Source: Fuerstiella sp. | GTDB lineage: Bacteria; Planctomycetota; Planctomycetia; Planctomycetales; Planctomycetaceae | Length of the DNA stretch: 64,000 nt | Direction of reading: 5' to 3' | Assembly: GCA_029245955.1 (NCBI GenBank) | Contig: JAQWOH010000089.1 | Span: forward strand, 1-64,000 | Part shown: positions 36,489-43,954 of the stretch, one piece after another | Layout of the letters: each line of letters begins with the position of its first letter | How positions within the stretch are numbered: the first letter of the stretch is position 1 | Position numbers and translations under genes: made by a program | The notes under the pieces: generated by a model | The model's input: the letters and a program-made list of their open reading frames with translations, nothing else | The model's database searches: none | What the model was told of the DNA's origin: nothing

Positions 36489-37496
36489 TTACGGCGTGGT
36501 GCCGGTGTTCGGCAGCGATCGTAACAATGCCATCGTGGCCCAGCTGCTGGCAGCCACCGATATGAACTGGTCTTCGCCGTGCGGGAAACCGGTTTCGTAG
36601 TACGGCTGAAACCCATCGGCTCGAGTGACCACATGCCATGTGCCGTCCTCCAGTTGTTTGTCGAGCAGGAATTGCACTCCGGACTGGATGGCCGGATGTT
36701 CCGGTTTCAGTTGGCCGGCGGTCAGCAGTGAAGCCATGACTGAACCTGTAGCGTAGACATCGCATTCCATATCGCCGGTCTGGGGCCAGCCTCCATCCGG
36801 TTTCTGCTGCTTCAGTAATTGCTCTATGGCTGATTCTGCAACAGCATCTTCGGCCTGCACAATTCTGAGAGACTTCAAACGAAAAACCGCATCTTCCGTG
36901 TCAGCAGGCTGTGTGCTCGACAGCCACTTTGCCACTGTATTGAATCGCGTCTCCCTGGCTGCATTTTGGATTTCGGGAGTAAACTCCTGCAATCCTCGCA
37001 GAGCGACGTAAGTCGTCGTGAACTCATTGCCGTCCGAAGGGGGCCGCGTTCCCTTCTTCGTCCAGTGGTCCTTATTGCTTTGATCGCTCAGCAGGTAATC
37101 AGTGACAGCGGTCGTGGTCGCATCGCCTGCCAGCCCGCCGGCATGAAGCGCCCACAAAGCGTATCCGGCGGTCAGTACCTGTCCGCCCTGTCCTTTGCCG
37201 GCAAGATATCCTTTTTCGCCACGCTTCAGATGAGCGAGAATGTGTTCCAGCTGTGCCTTGAGAATGTCTTCATCGACGGAAAATCCCAGCTGCTTCGCTT
37301 CTGACAATGCCATCACGGGCAGCGCGTGATTGTGGCACGTGAAGCATTTGTTCTCTTTACTGGATCCGGCCGAAGCTTTTTCCAGCCACGGAATGGCCTG
37401 CTGAATAGCTGAACGAATCTGCTCTTCTGGTATCTCTGCAGCCGGCGACGAGGCGGATAGACAAACGGCGGCACATGACAGGATTACGAATCGCAT
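36489..37496 (-). CDS. Exported prenyltransferase/squalene-cyclase-repeat protein with CxxCH motif
   Basis: 335 residues, AAGGAATGA precedes the ATG. Signal peptide: MRFVILSCAAVCLSASSPAA. Residues 51-55 are CFTCH, a heme c attachment-type motif, in the first helical pair (SKENKCFTCHNHALPVMALSEA). Repeats of the alpha/alpha-barrel follow: GYLAGKGQGGQVLTAGYALWAL, LLKQQKPDGGWPQTGDMECDVYATG, GVQFLLDKQLEDGTWHVV. No DxDD acid motif of squalene-hopene cyclases is seen. The same type of protein ends at the left edge of the window. The family is frequent in planctomycetes; whether the Cys pair carries heme or a metal, or forms a disulfide, is unknown. Confidence 0.8.
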   Translation of the reverse strand: MRFVILSCAAVCLSASSPAAEIPEEQIRSAIQQAIPWLEKASAGSSKENKCFTCHNHALPVMALSEAKQLGFSVDEDILKAQLEHILAHLKRGEKGYLAGKGQGGQVLTAGYALWALHAGGLAGDATTTAVTDYLLSDQSNKDHWTKKGTRPPSDGNEFTTTYVALRGLQEFTPEIQNAARETRFNTVAKWLSSTQPADTEDAVFRLKSLRIVQAEDAVAESAIEQLLKQQKPDGGWPQTGDMECDVYATGSVMASLLTAGQLKPEHPAIQSGVQFLLDKQLEDGTWHVVTRADGFQPYYETGFPHGEDQFISVAASSWATMALLRSLPNTGTTP

Positions 37497-37593
37497 TTCA
37501 TTCCTTCATTGTGTTGGGCAGTCGGTCGAATGACATCCAAGTCTAACCTGATACCATGACATATTCATTCCTCAAAGCTGATTTCGGATTGCC

Positions 37594-38643
37594 ATGACGA
37601 TCAATATTGGATTACTCGGAGCGGGCTGGTTTGGTCGGGAAGCTCATCTGAAGAATCTGCTGCGTCTACCGGATGTGGACGTTGTTGCCGTCAGTAGCCG
37701 TAGCGAAGAAAGCCGCGCCGCGGCTGCAGACCTTGTTGGCGAACAATTACAGACCTTTGATGACTGGCGTGACGTGCTGAAGGTCGATTCACTGGACGCA
37801 GTGATCGTGGCTCTCACGAATGACAAGCACCACGAAGCGGCGCTGGCCGCCTTTGCCGCCGGCAAACATGTGATGTGTGAGAAGCCGCTGGGCCTGACGA
37901 TCGCAGAATGCGATGAAATTATTGCCGCATCGCAGGACGCCGGGAAAGTGCTGCAGATCGGCCATGAAATGCGGCACCAGGGGCTCTACCAGCGGATGAA
38001 GTCGATGGTGGAAGGTGGTGACGTTGGTGATCCTCGCATTATGTGGTGTCGGGAATATCGCGGTCCGATGCGACCTGGCTGGCGGTCGAGTGAAAAAATC
38101 ACCGGCGGCATGCTGCTGGAAAAGAACTGCCACCACTTTGACCTGTTTAACTGGATATTGGACACGCCTCCGGTTCGAGTCTCTGCGTTCGGGGGCACCG
38201 ATGTGCTGACAGATCGGGAACTTCTGGATAATGCTCAGGTGCTGGTCGAATACGAAGGTGGCCGCCGCGCGGTTCTTGAGATCTGTCTGTTCGCACCAAC
38301 CGGTGGCGATTGCGAAATCGGGATCGTCGGCAGCGGCGGTCGTATCGACACAAAGAACCAGGCGATTCACCTGGAATTTCATCGTTTTGATCCGGCCGAA
38401 CACATTGCAGAACAAGTCCCTGATCCGGACGACGAAGCGGGATTCAAAGACGCGTCCGGGCGAGTGGATCGAGGCATCAAAGCGGAACTGGCTCATTTTC
38501 TGAACTGCTGCCGCACGGGAACACTGCCGCTTAACGATGGGAAATCGGCCCGGCTGAACGTCGCCGTCTGTCTGGCCGCTCAGGCATCCATTCGTCGCGG
38601 CGAAGTGGTCACAATCGCTGAGATGATCGGTCGGAAGGGATAA
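37594..38643 (+). CDS. Gfo/Idh/MocA family oxidoreductase
   Basis: 349 residues, no signal peptide, so cytoplasmic. The NAD(P)-binding Rossmann fold starts at once with INIGLLGAGWFGREAHLKNLL (GxGxxG). The family signature GKHVMCEKPLGLTIAECDEI carries the EKP motif. The second domain has the usual alpha/beta fold with AGITGG-type segment KITGGMLLEKNCHHFDLFNW, in which the His pair corresponds to the catalytic DxxxH-type region. Members act on sugars, inositols and related polyols. The neighbouring MFS transporter gene follows after 116 bases on the same strand and might supply the substrate, but the substrate is not identifiable. Confidence 0.9.
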   Translation: MTINIGLLGAGWFGREAHLKNLLRLPDVDVVAVSSRSEESRAAAADLVGEQLQTFDDWRDVLKVDSLDAVIVALTNDKHHEAALAAFAAGKHVMCEKPLGLTIAECDEIIAASQDAGKVLQIGHEMRHQGLYQRMKSMVEGGDVGDPRIMWCREYRGPMRPGWRSSEKITGGMLLEKNCHHFDLFNWILDTPPVRVSAFGGTDVLTDRELLDNAQVLVEYEGGRRAVLEICLFAPTGGDCEIGIVGSGGRIDTKNQAIHLEFHRFDPAEHIAEQVPDPDDEAGFKDASGRVDRGIKAELAHFLNCCRTGTLPLNDGKSARLNVAVCLAAQASIRRGEVVTIAEMIGRKG

Positions 38644-38759
38644 CGCACTCTGCGGACACCACCAAATTCTGCTGCACGCTCCTAATCCGCAACCGCCCGG
38701 CCTAGACTGTCTGCCGACCCACCCAATTGTCCGACTCTAATACGCTGAGATTTTGATTC

Positions 38760-40169
38760 ATGAGCAGCGATTCTGCACAGAACGATCCGTACGCCCGCCC
38801 GGAAGGTGAGGGCACAGAACTCAAGTGGAATCAGGGCATCAGCAGTTACCAGTGGTTGGTGCTGGTGGTTGCTTCGCTGGGCTGGGTGTTTGACATTTTT
38901 GAAGGACAGGTATTCGTCGCCAGCATGCGCGATGCGATGCCGCAGCTGCTGGGTGTTGCGTCGGCCGATGATCCCCTTGTGGCAACATGGAACAATTATG
39001 CTTTGGCATCGTTTTTACTGGGTGGAGCGTTTGGTGGCATTCTGTTTGGAATGCTGAGCGACAAGATTGGTCGGTCAAAGACGATGATCTACACGATCCT
39101 CTTCTATTCCGTATTCACCTGCATTACTGCATTTGCGGAGGCGCCATGGCAAATGGTGCTGTTGAGATTCCTTGTGGCGATGGGAGTCGGAGGTGAATGG
39201 GCTGTGGCCAGTGCAATGGTCGCGGAAGTTATGCCCAAACGTTCTCGCCCGGTAATGAGTTCCATCTTTCATGCGTCGAGTGTCTTTGGCACGTTGATGG
39301 CCGTCGCCGTCGGCTATTTCATCATCAGTCAGAAACCGTGGGGCGATGACACCTGGCGTCTGGGCTTTCTGATTGGAATCGTTCCCGCTCTGCTGGTCGT
39401 GGTGATTCGCTGGAAAATGAAAGAGCCGGAACAATGGCGTCAGGCTAAGGAACGTGAAAAGCAGGATGCGACGCAGGTGACAGGATCGATACCCGATCTG
39501 TTCAGTTCACAGAATATTCGCAACACCGTTGTCGGCGTTGCATTGGCGACCATCGGGCTGGTAACGTTCTGGGGCAGCCACATTTACGGCAAAAATGCGT
39601 TGCTGAGGTCCGCTCAGAATGAAGCTCTAGCCGTCGAAGGAGTCGCGCCCGATGCGGATAAAGCGGCAAAGAAGGTCGCCTTTGACGCTCATTCGTCAGA
39701 AATTAAGCAGGCCGAAATGATCAGTATGTGTCTGAACACTATTGGTGGCGGACTGGGGCTGGTTCTGTTTGGCTGGATCTCCAATATGCTCGGCCGCAAA
39801 GGCGCCTTCGTTTTCTATCATGCTGGAGGTTTCGTGATGGCCCTGCTGATGTTTCTTGTGCTGATCCCACAGAACGCGCCGTTTCCGATTCTGTGCGTTG
39901 CGTTGCCGGTCTTCGGATTCCTGACGCTTGGCATGCACGCGGGCTATGCTGTTTACTTCCCGGAACTTTTCCCCACCCGCTTGCGCGGTACCGGGACCGG
40001 GTTTTGCTTCAACTCAGGACGTTTCGGTACGGCAGCAGCGATCATGCTGGCGGCGACGATGGGGTGGAAATCAGAGCAGACGGCTCTGTATTTTGCTCCG
40101 CTTTATGCACTGGGAATTGTCGTGACGCTGATGGCGAAGGAAACTCGTGGTGAGGAATTGCCGGAATAG
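38760..40169 (+). CDS. MFS transporter (sugar acid / aromatic acid:H+ symporter type)
   Basis: 469 residues with twelve predicted membrane helices. The MFS loop 2-3 signature is visible as GILFGMLSDKIGRSKTMIYT and its repeat in the second half as LFGWISNMLGRKGAFVFYH. Helix 1 is preceded by WNQGISSYQWLVLVVASLGWVFDIFEGQVF, typical of the sialate/aromatic acid symporter groups. A roughly 50-residue polar insertion (about residues 275-320, with KNALLRSAQNEALAVEG) lies in the second half between two helices, longer than usual for an MFS loop. Located after the oxidoreductase gene, possibly co-transcribed. The substrate cannot be read; a small organic anion is likely. Confidence 0.88.
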   Translation: MSSDSAQNDPYARPEGEGTELKWNQGISSYQWLVLVVASLGWVFDIFEGQVFVASMRDAMPQLLGVASADDPLVATWNNYALASFLLGGAFGGILFGMLSDKIGRSKTMIYTILFYSVFTCITAFAEAPWQMVLLRFLVAMGVGGEWAVASAMVAEVMPKRSRPVMSSIFHASSVFGTLMAVAVGYFIISQKPWGDDTWRLGFLIGIVPALLVVVIRWKMKEPEQWRQAKEREKQDATQVTGSIPDLFSSQNIRNTVVGVALATIGLVTFWGSHIYGKNALLRSAQNEALAVEGVAPDADKAAKKVAFDAHSSEIKQAEMISMCLNTIGGGLGLVLFGWISNMLGRKGAFVFYHAGGFVMALLMFLVLIPQNAPFPILCVALPVFGFLTLGMHAGYAVYFPELFPTRLRGTGTGFCFNSGRFGTAAAIMLAATMGWKSEQTALYFAPLYALGIVVTLMAKETRGEELPE

Positions 40170-40385
40170 AAAATGTGAGGCTTAGGTTGCTTAGAGCCGT
40201 TTTCGAAAAGATGTGGGCGTTCGGGCTCGTGGGCAGCCCCCATAGCAGACCGGAAAACGTTTTTCGCGGCCACAAGTCAGCCTAATACGCTGTAGGTTCG
40301 GATATCCCTGTGCCTCTTAAAAGACCGGGACGTCAGGACGAATCTTCAGGAAGCCGTTTCAGGTCCGTTGAAGGAAGGCAACGAA

Positions 40386-40955
40386 ATGTCGGCTGATGAC
40401 GAATTCAACCCTTACAGCAGCCCGCTAAATTCGGACGGTGCGGAGTTCGTTGCCGGCACGCGGTCGCCGGGGCCATTTGCCATCCTGTTTGTCGTGATGG
40501 CGTCGATCGTGGCCGCAGGGGCAGCTTTTTTCTGCACCTGCATGGCCGATGTCGCGGGGGCCGGGCCGGGCGGCGTCGGCATACTTCTCTGTGGTCTGTT
40601 CATGCTGCTGGCCTATATGTTCACGGCAAAATTCGCACTATCAATTATAGGAAGGATGTCATCGTCCTCGCAGGCTGCACCCGTCAGAATCGCGTCGTGG
40701 CCTGTTCTTTTTCTGTCCGCCTGCGTTGTCGCTGCCGTCTTTTTCTATTGCGTTCTGGTCGCGAATGAATTCTGGGGAATTCTGGGGGCTGCGTGCGCCG
40801 CGATTGTTGCTGGCACAGTTGTCATCTGGAAGCTGCCGCAACTGAAACGTGCTCCGGACGACGCGTCCGTGCGGCCCGATGGCACGACCGATGGCACGAC
40901 CGATGTGCCGCAGGACACCTCTGCTTCCATCGGGGATGAGACGTATGGGCGCTAA
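40386..40955 (+). CDS. Membrane protein with N-terminal NPYSSP motif (paralogue 1)
   Basis: 189 residues from the ATG at 40386, preceded by AAGGAAGG. The N-terminus MSADDEFNPYSSPLNSDGAEF carries the NPxxSP motif often seen at the start of small planctomycete membrane proteins. Four membrane helices are expected: PGPFAILFVVMASIVAAGAA, GVGILLCGLFMLLAYMF, IASWPVLFLSACVVAAVFFY, ILGAACAAIVAGTVVIW. The C-terminal tail is polar and contains a duplicated DGTT unit from a 12-base tandem repeat. The segment RSPGPFAILFVVMASIVAAG resembles RKPGPLAMFGIVVVSIIAAV of the gene at 41258, so the two are paralogues. Function unknown. Confidence 0.7.
   Translation: MSADDEFNPYSSPLNSDGAEFVAGTRSPGPFAILFVVMASIVAAGAAFFCTCMADVAGAGPGGVGILLCGLFMLLAYMFTAKFALSIIGRMSSSSQAAPVRIASWPVLFLSACVVAAVFFYCVLVANEFWGILGAACAAIVAGTVVIWKLPQLKRAPDDASVRPDGTTDGTTDVPQDTSASIGDETYGR
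40881..40904 (+). repeat. In-frame 12-base tandem duplication
   Basis: GGCACGACCGAT at 40881-40892 and 40893-40904, encoding GTTD twice near the C-terminus of the NPYSSP membrane protein. The repeat keeps the reading frame. Confidence 0.9.
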
Positions 40956-41257
40956 AGAACAAGGGGTCCGTATACTGTACCTTCGTCCCACGACGAGCCT
41001 TCGGTCGTTTCTCAAAAGTCGGGTCTGCTGGCAAGTTTTCTGGTTTAAGTTGTCTCATCGGTTGTCGGCGTTTGTGTGTGGTGTTGCAGCAGCGCTGGAT
41101 TGATGGCTGTCGGTTTTCGGCTTCACGTTGCCATTGTCGGTATCGCGAGGTTTCTGGGGATTGCTTTGGCAATACCTGCTGCTGTGTTGTTATTTCATTT
41201 GACTCACGTGAAGTTGCTGCCGCGACTGTCTTCGAGACGTCAAAATGGAGAAGGCAA
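40956..41257. other. Intergenic region between two NPxxSP membrane protein genes
   Basis: 302 bases. Open frames exist in it but lack domain character; the frame of the downstream gene is open from 41072, but the residues before 41258 are Cys/Arg-rich and a good ribosome binding site stands at 41258. Nothing else recognised. Confidence 0.5.
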
Positions 41258-41596
41258 ATGACGAAAGATCAGCCAGGCAATCCCTTCGAAAGTCCCCGAA
41301 ACCTGGAGGTGTCGGGGCAGGAAACGTACCGGAAGCCAGGACCGCTGGCGATGTTCGGCATCGTCGTCGTGTCCATCATTGCTGCGGTCTGTACCTTCTT
41401 TGGTACATGTTTAGGAATCAGCCTGGGCCTTCACCGTGCGGGGGTAGACGATCAGATGCAGTTTTCCTTTGCCTACGGCGGTGGTGTCGTACTGGCTATC
41501 CTGATCGGATTGGCTGCTTACCGACTGGGGATTCGCAGGGGGTTGTATCGTCGGCACTCATCTGAGAAAAATCACAGCCATGACAACATATCGTGA
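41258..41596 (+). CDS. Small membrane protein with N-terminal NPFESP motif (paralogue 2)
   Basis: 112 residues from the ATG at 41258, preceded by GGAGAAGG. The N-terminus MTKDQPGNPFESPRNLEV has the NPxxSP motif. Two membrane helices: GPLAMFGIVVVSIIAAVCTFFGTC and QFSFAYGGGVVLAILIGLAAYRLG. It is related to the first NPxxSP protein at 40386 through its first helix. Its last 17 bases overlap the start of the radical SAM gene at 41580, which suggests coupled translation and a shared job with the radical SAM and Lgt-like proteins. No function can be assigned by sequence. Confidence 0.72.
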   Translation: MTKDQPGNPFESPRNLEVSGQETYRKPGPLAMFGIVVVSIIAAVCTFFGTCLGISLGLHRAGVDDQMQFSFAYGGGVVLAILIGLAAYRLGIRRGLYRRHSSEKNHSHDNIS

Positions 41597-43040
41597 CTAC
41601 ACTTTTCTCGGAACGACACAAAGTTTGTGTCCTGACTGTCTGTCTGTTGTTCCGGCAAAGATCATATCACGCAACGAACGTGTCTATTTTCGTAAAACGT
41701 GCCCGACTCACGGGTCGCGGGAAGACTTTGTGTGCAGTAATGTCGCGTGGTTTGACCGAACTGAGTACAGCCTGCCCGGCAAGGTCCCCGCAAGCTTCGG
41801 AACGGAACCACGACAGGGCTGTCCATACGATTGTGGTCTGTGCTCAGAACACGAACAGCATACCTGCATCGGCCTGCTGGAAATTACGTCGAACTGCAAT
41901 CTGGAATGCCCCATGTGTTTTGCGGTCAGCGGACCGGGGGGGAAGCATCTGACGTTTGATGAATGTAAATCCGCCATTGACAGACTGGTGGAAATCGAAG
42001 GCCAGCCGGAAATTCTGCAGCTGTCCGGCGGCGAACCGACCGTGCATCCCCAATTCCATGAAATTCATCAGTACGCGTGTGATCAGCCCATCGATATTGT
42101 GATGATCAACACCAACGGCGTGCGGCTGGCCAGAGACACGGCGTTTCTGGAACGGGTCGCGTCGCTCAAACATCGTACCGAAATCTATCTGCAGTTTGAC
42201 GGTTTCACTGACAACGGCTACCAGGTTCTGCGCGGCGAATCGTTGCTGGAAACGAAGTTACACGCTGTGGAAAAACTGGGTGAGGCGGGTCTGAATACGA
42301 TTCTGGTGTGCACCGTTCAGCCTGGCGTGAATGACTCTGAACTGGGTCGCATCGTCGACTTCGGCACGCAGCGACCATGGGTCACGGGCGTCAGTTTTCA
42401 GCCCGCGACCTACTCCGGGCGTTTTGTTCTTCCGGAGCATCTGGAACAGCGAATCACCTTTCCGGATGTGATTCGCGGTGTCGTTGAGCAGACTGACGGT
42501 GTCTGGCAGGAAACCGATTTTTCTCCATTACCGTGCGCCCATCCGAACGGTCATACGCTGGCGTACGCCGTCCGTGGAGACAACGGAATTCTTCCGCTGG
42601 CGCGGTTTGTCGACCTGGAAAATCACCTCGACCTCCTGTCCGGCAGAATTACGTTTAATCGTCAGCGAGCTCAGGGATTGATTGCCGAGTATCTTTCGCG
42701 ACAACCCTGCGGTGCTGGCGGCTGCACCACGGATGAAAGTCCCGGCCCGGGCGCCCATAGATTTTCTGCGGATTGTCTTTCAGAGAACGACCTTGGCGTT
42801 GCTCAGCAATTCTTCGTGAAAGCGATGACGCAGCAGCTGAACCCCAGCGACATGTTTCGCATTACAACAACATCGTTCATGGACGCATGGAACTTTGATA
42901 TTCGTCAGCTGATGAAATCTTGTGTGCATTTCCTGCTGCCGTCAGGGCATGTGATTCCGTTTTCCGCCTACAACGTTTTGTATCGCGATGGGCATGTCCC
43001 GCTGCCGCCGTTGAACACACCTGATCTGGTGACCAGCTGA
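41580..43040 (+). CDS. Radical SAM protein resembling tetraether-lipid synthase Tes / MJ0619
   Basis: 486 residues. The radical SAM [4Fe-4S] motif is Cys106-x3-Cys110-x2-Cys113 (ITSNCNLECPMCFAV), followed by QLSGGEPTVHPQF (GGEP, SAM binding) at about 148. The N-terminus has a rubredoxin-like cysteine set: Cys17/Cys20 (LCPDC), Cys41, Cys52. Next comes the block QGCPYDCGLCSEHEQHTCIG (Cys81, 85, 88, 96), which is highly characteristic of Tes/MJ0619 proteins. The C-terminal part ends FMDAWNFDIRQLMKSCVHF and SGHVIPFSAYN, again the Tes pattern, although two family cysteines (CC before VH, and PFC) appear as Ser here. Tes joins lipid tails by C-C bonds; MJ0619 was once reported as a methanopterin C-methylase. 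The start overlaps the upstream gene, and the stop TGA overlaps the ATG of the Lgt-like gene. Confidence 0.82.
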   Translation: MTTYRDYTFLGTTQSLCPDCLSVVPAKIISRNERVYFRKTCPTHGSREDFVCSNVAWFDRTEYSLPGKVPASFGTEPRQGCPYDCGLCSEHEQHTCIGLLEITSNCNLECPMCFAVSGPGGKHLTFDECKSAIDRLVEIEGQPEILQLSGGEPTVHPQFHEIHQYACDQPIDIVMINTNGVRLARDTAFLERVASLKHRTEIYLQFDGFTDNGYQVLRGESLLETKLHAVEKLGEAGLNTILVCTVQPGVNDSELGRIVDFGTQRPWVTGVSFQPATYSGRFVLPEHLEQRITFPDVIRGVVEQTDGVWQETDFSPLPCAHPNGHTLAYAVRGDNGILPLARFVDLENHLDLLSGRITFNRQRAQGLIAEYLSRQPCGAGGCTTDESPGPGAHRFSADCLSENDLGVAQQFFVKAMTQQLNPSDMFRITTTSFMDAWNFDIRQLMKSCVHFLLPSGHVIPFSAYNVLYRDGHVPLPPLNTPDLVTS

Positions 43041-43765
43041 TGGGTGGAACGCTGCCGGAACTTTACCCGTTAATCATGATTCTGGCGGTTGCCACTGGGG
43101 CGTTTCTGAATCGTCGTTACAAGACAACTCTGCCGATTGGCACGTTCAATCGAGTGTGGATTGGCTTGTCGGCATTCAGTGGGGCAATTCTGACGGCCAA
43201 GCTTCCCTTTCTAATTCCCGGGCTGCCGGGTTTCACGGCCGCTGAGGGTCTTCTGATCAGCGGCAAGACGATTCTGTTTGGGATGGTAGGTGGTTACTTC
43301 GGAGTGGAACTGGCCAAACGCAGTATCGGGCTGAAAATGAAAACCGGAGACACGTTTGTCGTTCCCGTGGCCGTATCCATCGCGATCGGTCGTCTGGCCT
43401 GTTTTTGCGGTGGGTGCTGTTATGGCACGCCTTCAGATCTTCCGTGGGCAGTCACGTTTCCGTCGATTGATCACATGGCCCGTCACCCGACTCAGCTTTA
43501 CGAATCCATGTTTCATTTTGTGGCAGCGGGCGTTGCGGCATGGATGGTTAAGCGCCGGATGTTGCAGGGACAACTTATCAAGTTGTATTTTATTTCCTAT
43601 TTCTGTTACCGTTTTCTGACAGAATTCATTCGCCCCGAAACGAAGATTACAGGTGGACTGACGGCGTATCAGTGGGCAGCGATTGTGTTCATTCTGCTTT
43701 TTCTGTGGCTCTGGTGGCGGGACGCGGTTGCCTTTCGCAGGATGAGTCGGGCGGGTGACGCATAG
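43040..43765 (+). CDS. Lgt-like (prolipoprotein diacylglyceryl transferase family) membrane protein with altered active site
   Basis: 241 residues, about seven membrane helices. The Lgt signature region is present but changed: the canonical GRxxNFxNxE motif reads GRLACFCGGCCYGTPSDLPW (residues 117-136). Arg118 is kept, but Asn and Glu are replaced by Cys. RHPTQLYES (148-156) and EFIRPE (Arg198) correspond to conserved Lgt segments. The catalytic His of the HGG loop is absent: residues 75-85 read GKTILFGMVGG. The true Lgt transfers diacylglycerol from phosphatidylglycerol to lipoprotein cysteines. This protein is therefore probably an Lgt paralogue acting on another lipid. Its ATG overlaps the stop of the radical SAM gene by one base (TGATG), so the two products are almost certainly made together. 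Confidence 0.8.
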   Translation: MGGTLPELYPLIMILAVATGAFLNRRYKTTLPIGTFNRVWIGLSAFSGAILTAKLPFLIPGLPGFTAAEGLLISGKTILFGMVGGYFGVELAKRSIGLKMKTGDTFVVPVAVSIAIGRLACFCGGCCYGTPSDLPWAVTFPSIDHMARHPTQLYESMFHFVAAGVAAWMVKRRMLQGQLIKLYFISYFCYRFLTEFIRPETKITGGLTAYQWAAIVFILLFLWLWWRDAVAFRRMSRAGDA

Positions 43766-43954
43766 AGTTATGTTTCTTCGAGATTTGGTACTCTTAACAT
43801 CGGGATGCTCACAGCGTATTCTGATGTTCCGACCCAAAATCACGGTTGGCACGATTGGAATTCGCGTAAGTGCGGGCCAGGATGTTCGTTCATCGCAAGT
43901 TCGAACGCCGGCCTGTGCATCTGCGTTCCCTTCCACCACTTATCGAGGCCACAA

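Noticed and set aside
41072-41257. Upstream extension of the NPFESP membrane protein
   Set aside because: Cys/Arg-rich with no signal or domain, whereas the ATG at 41258 has GGAGAAGG and the NPxxSP N-terminus.
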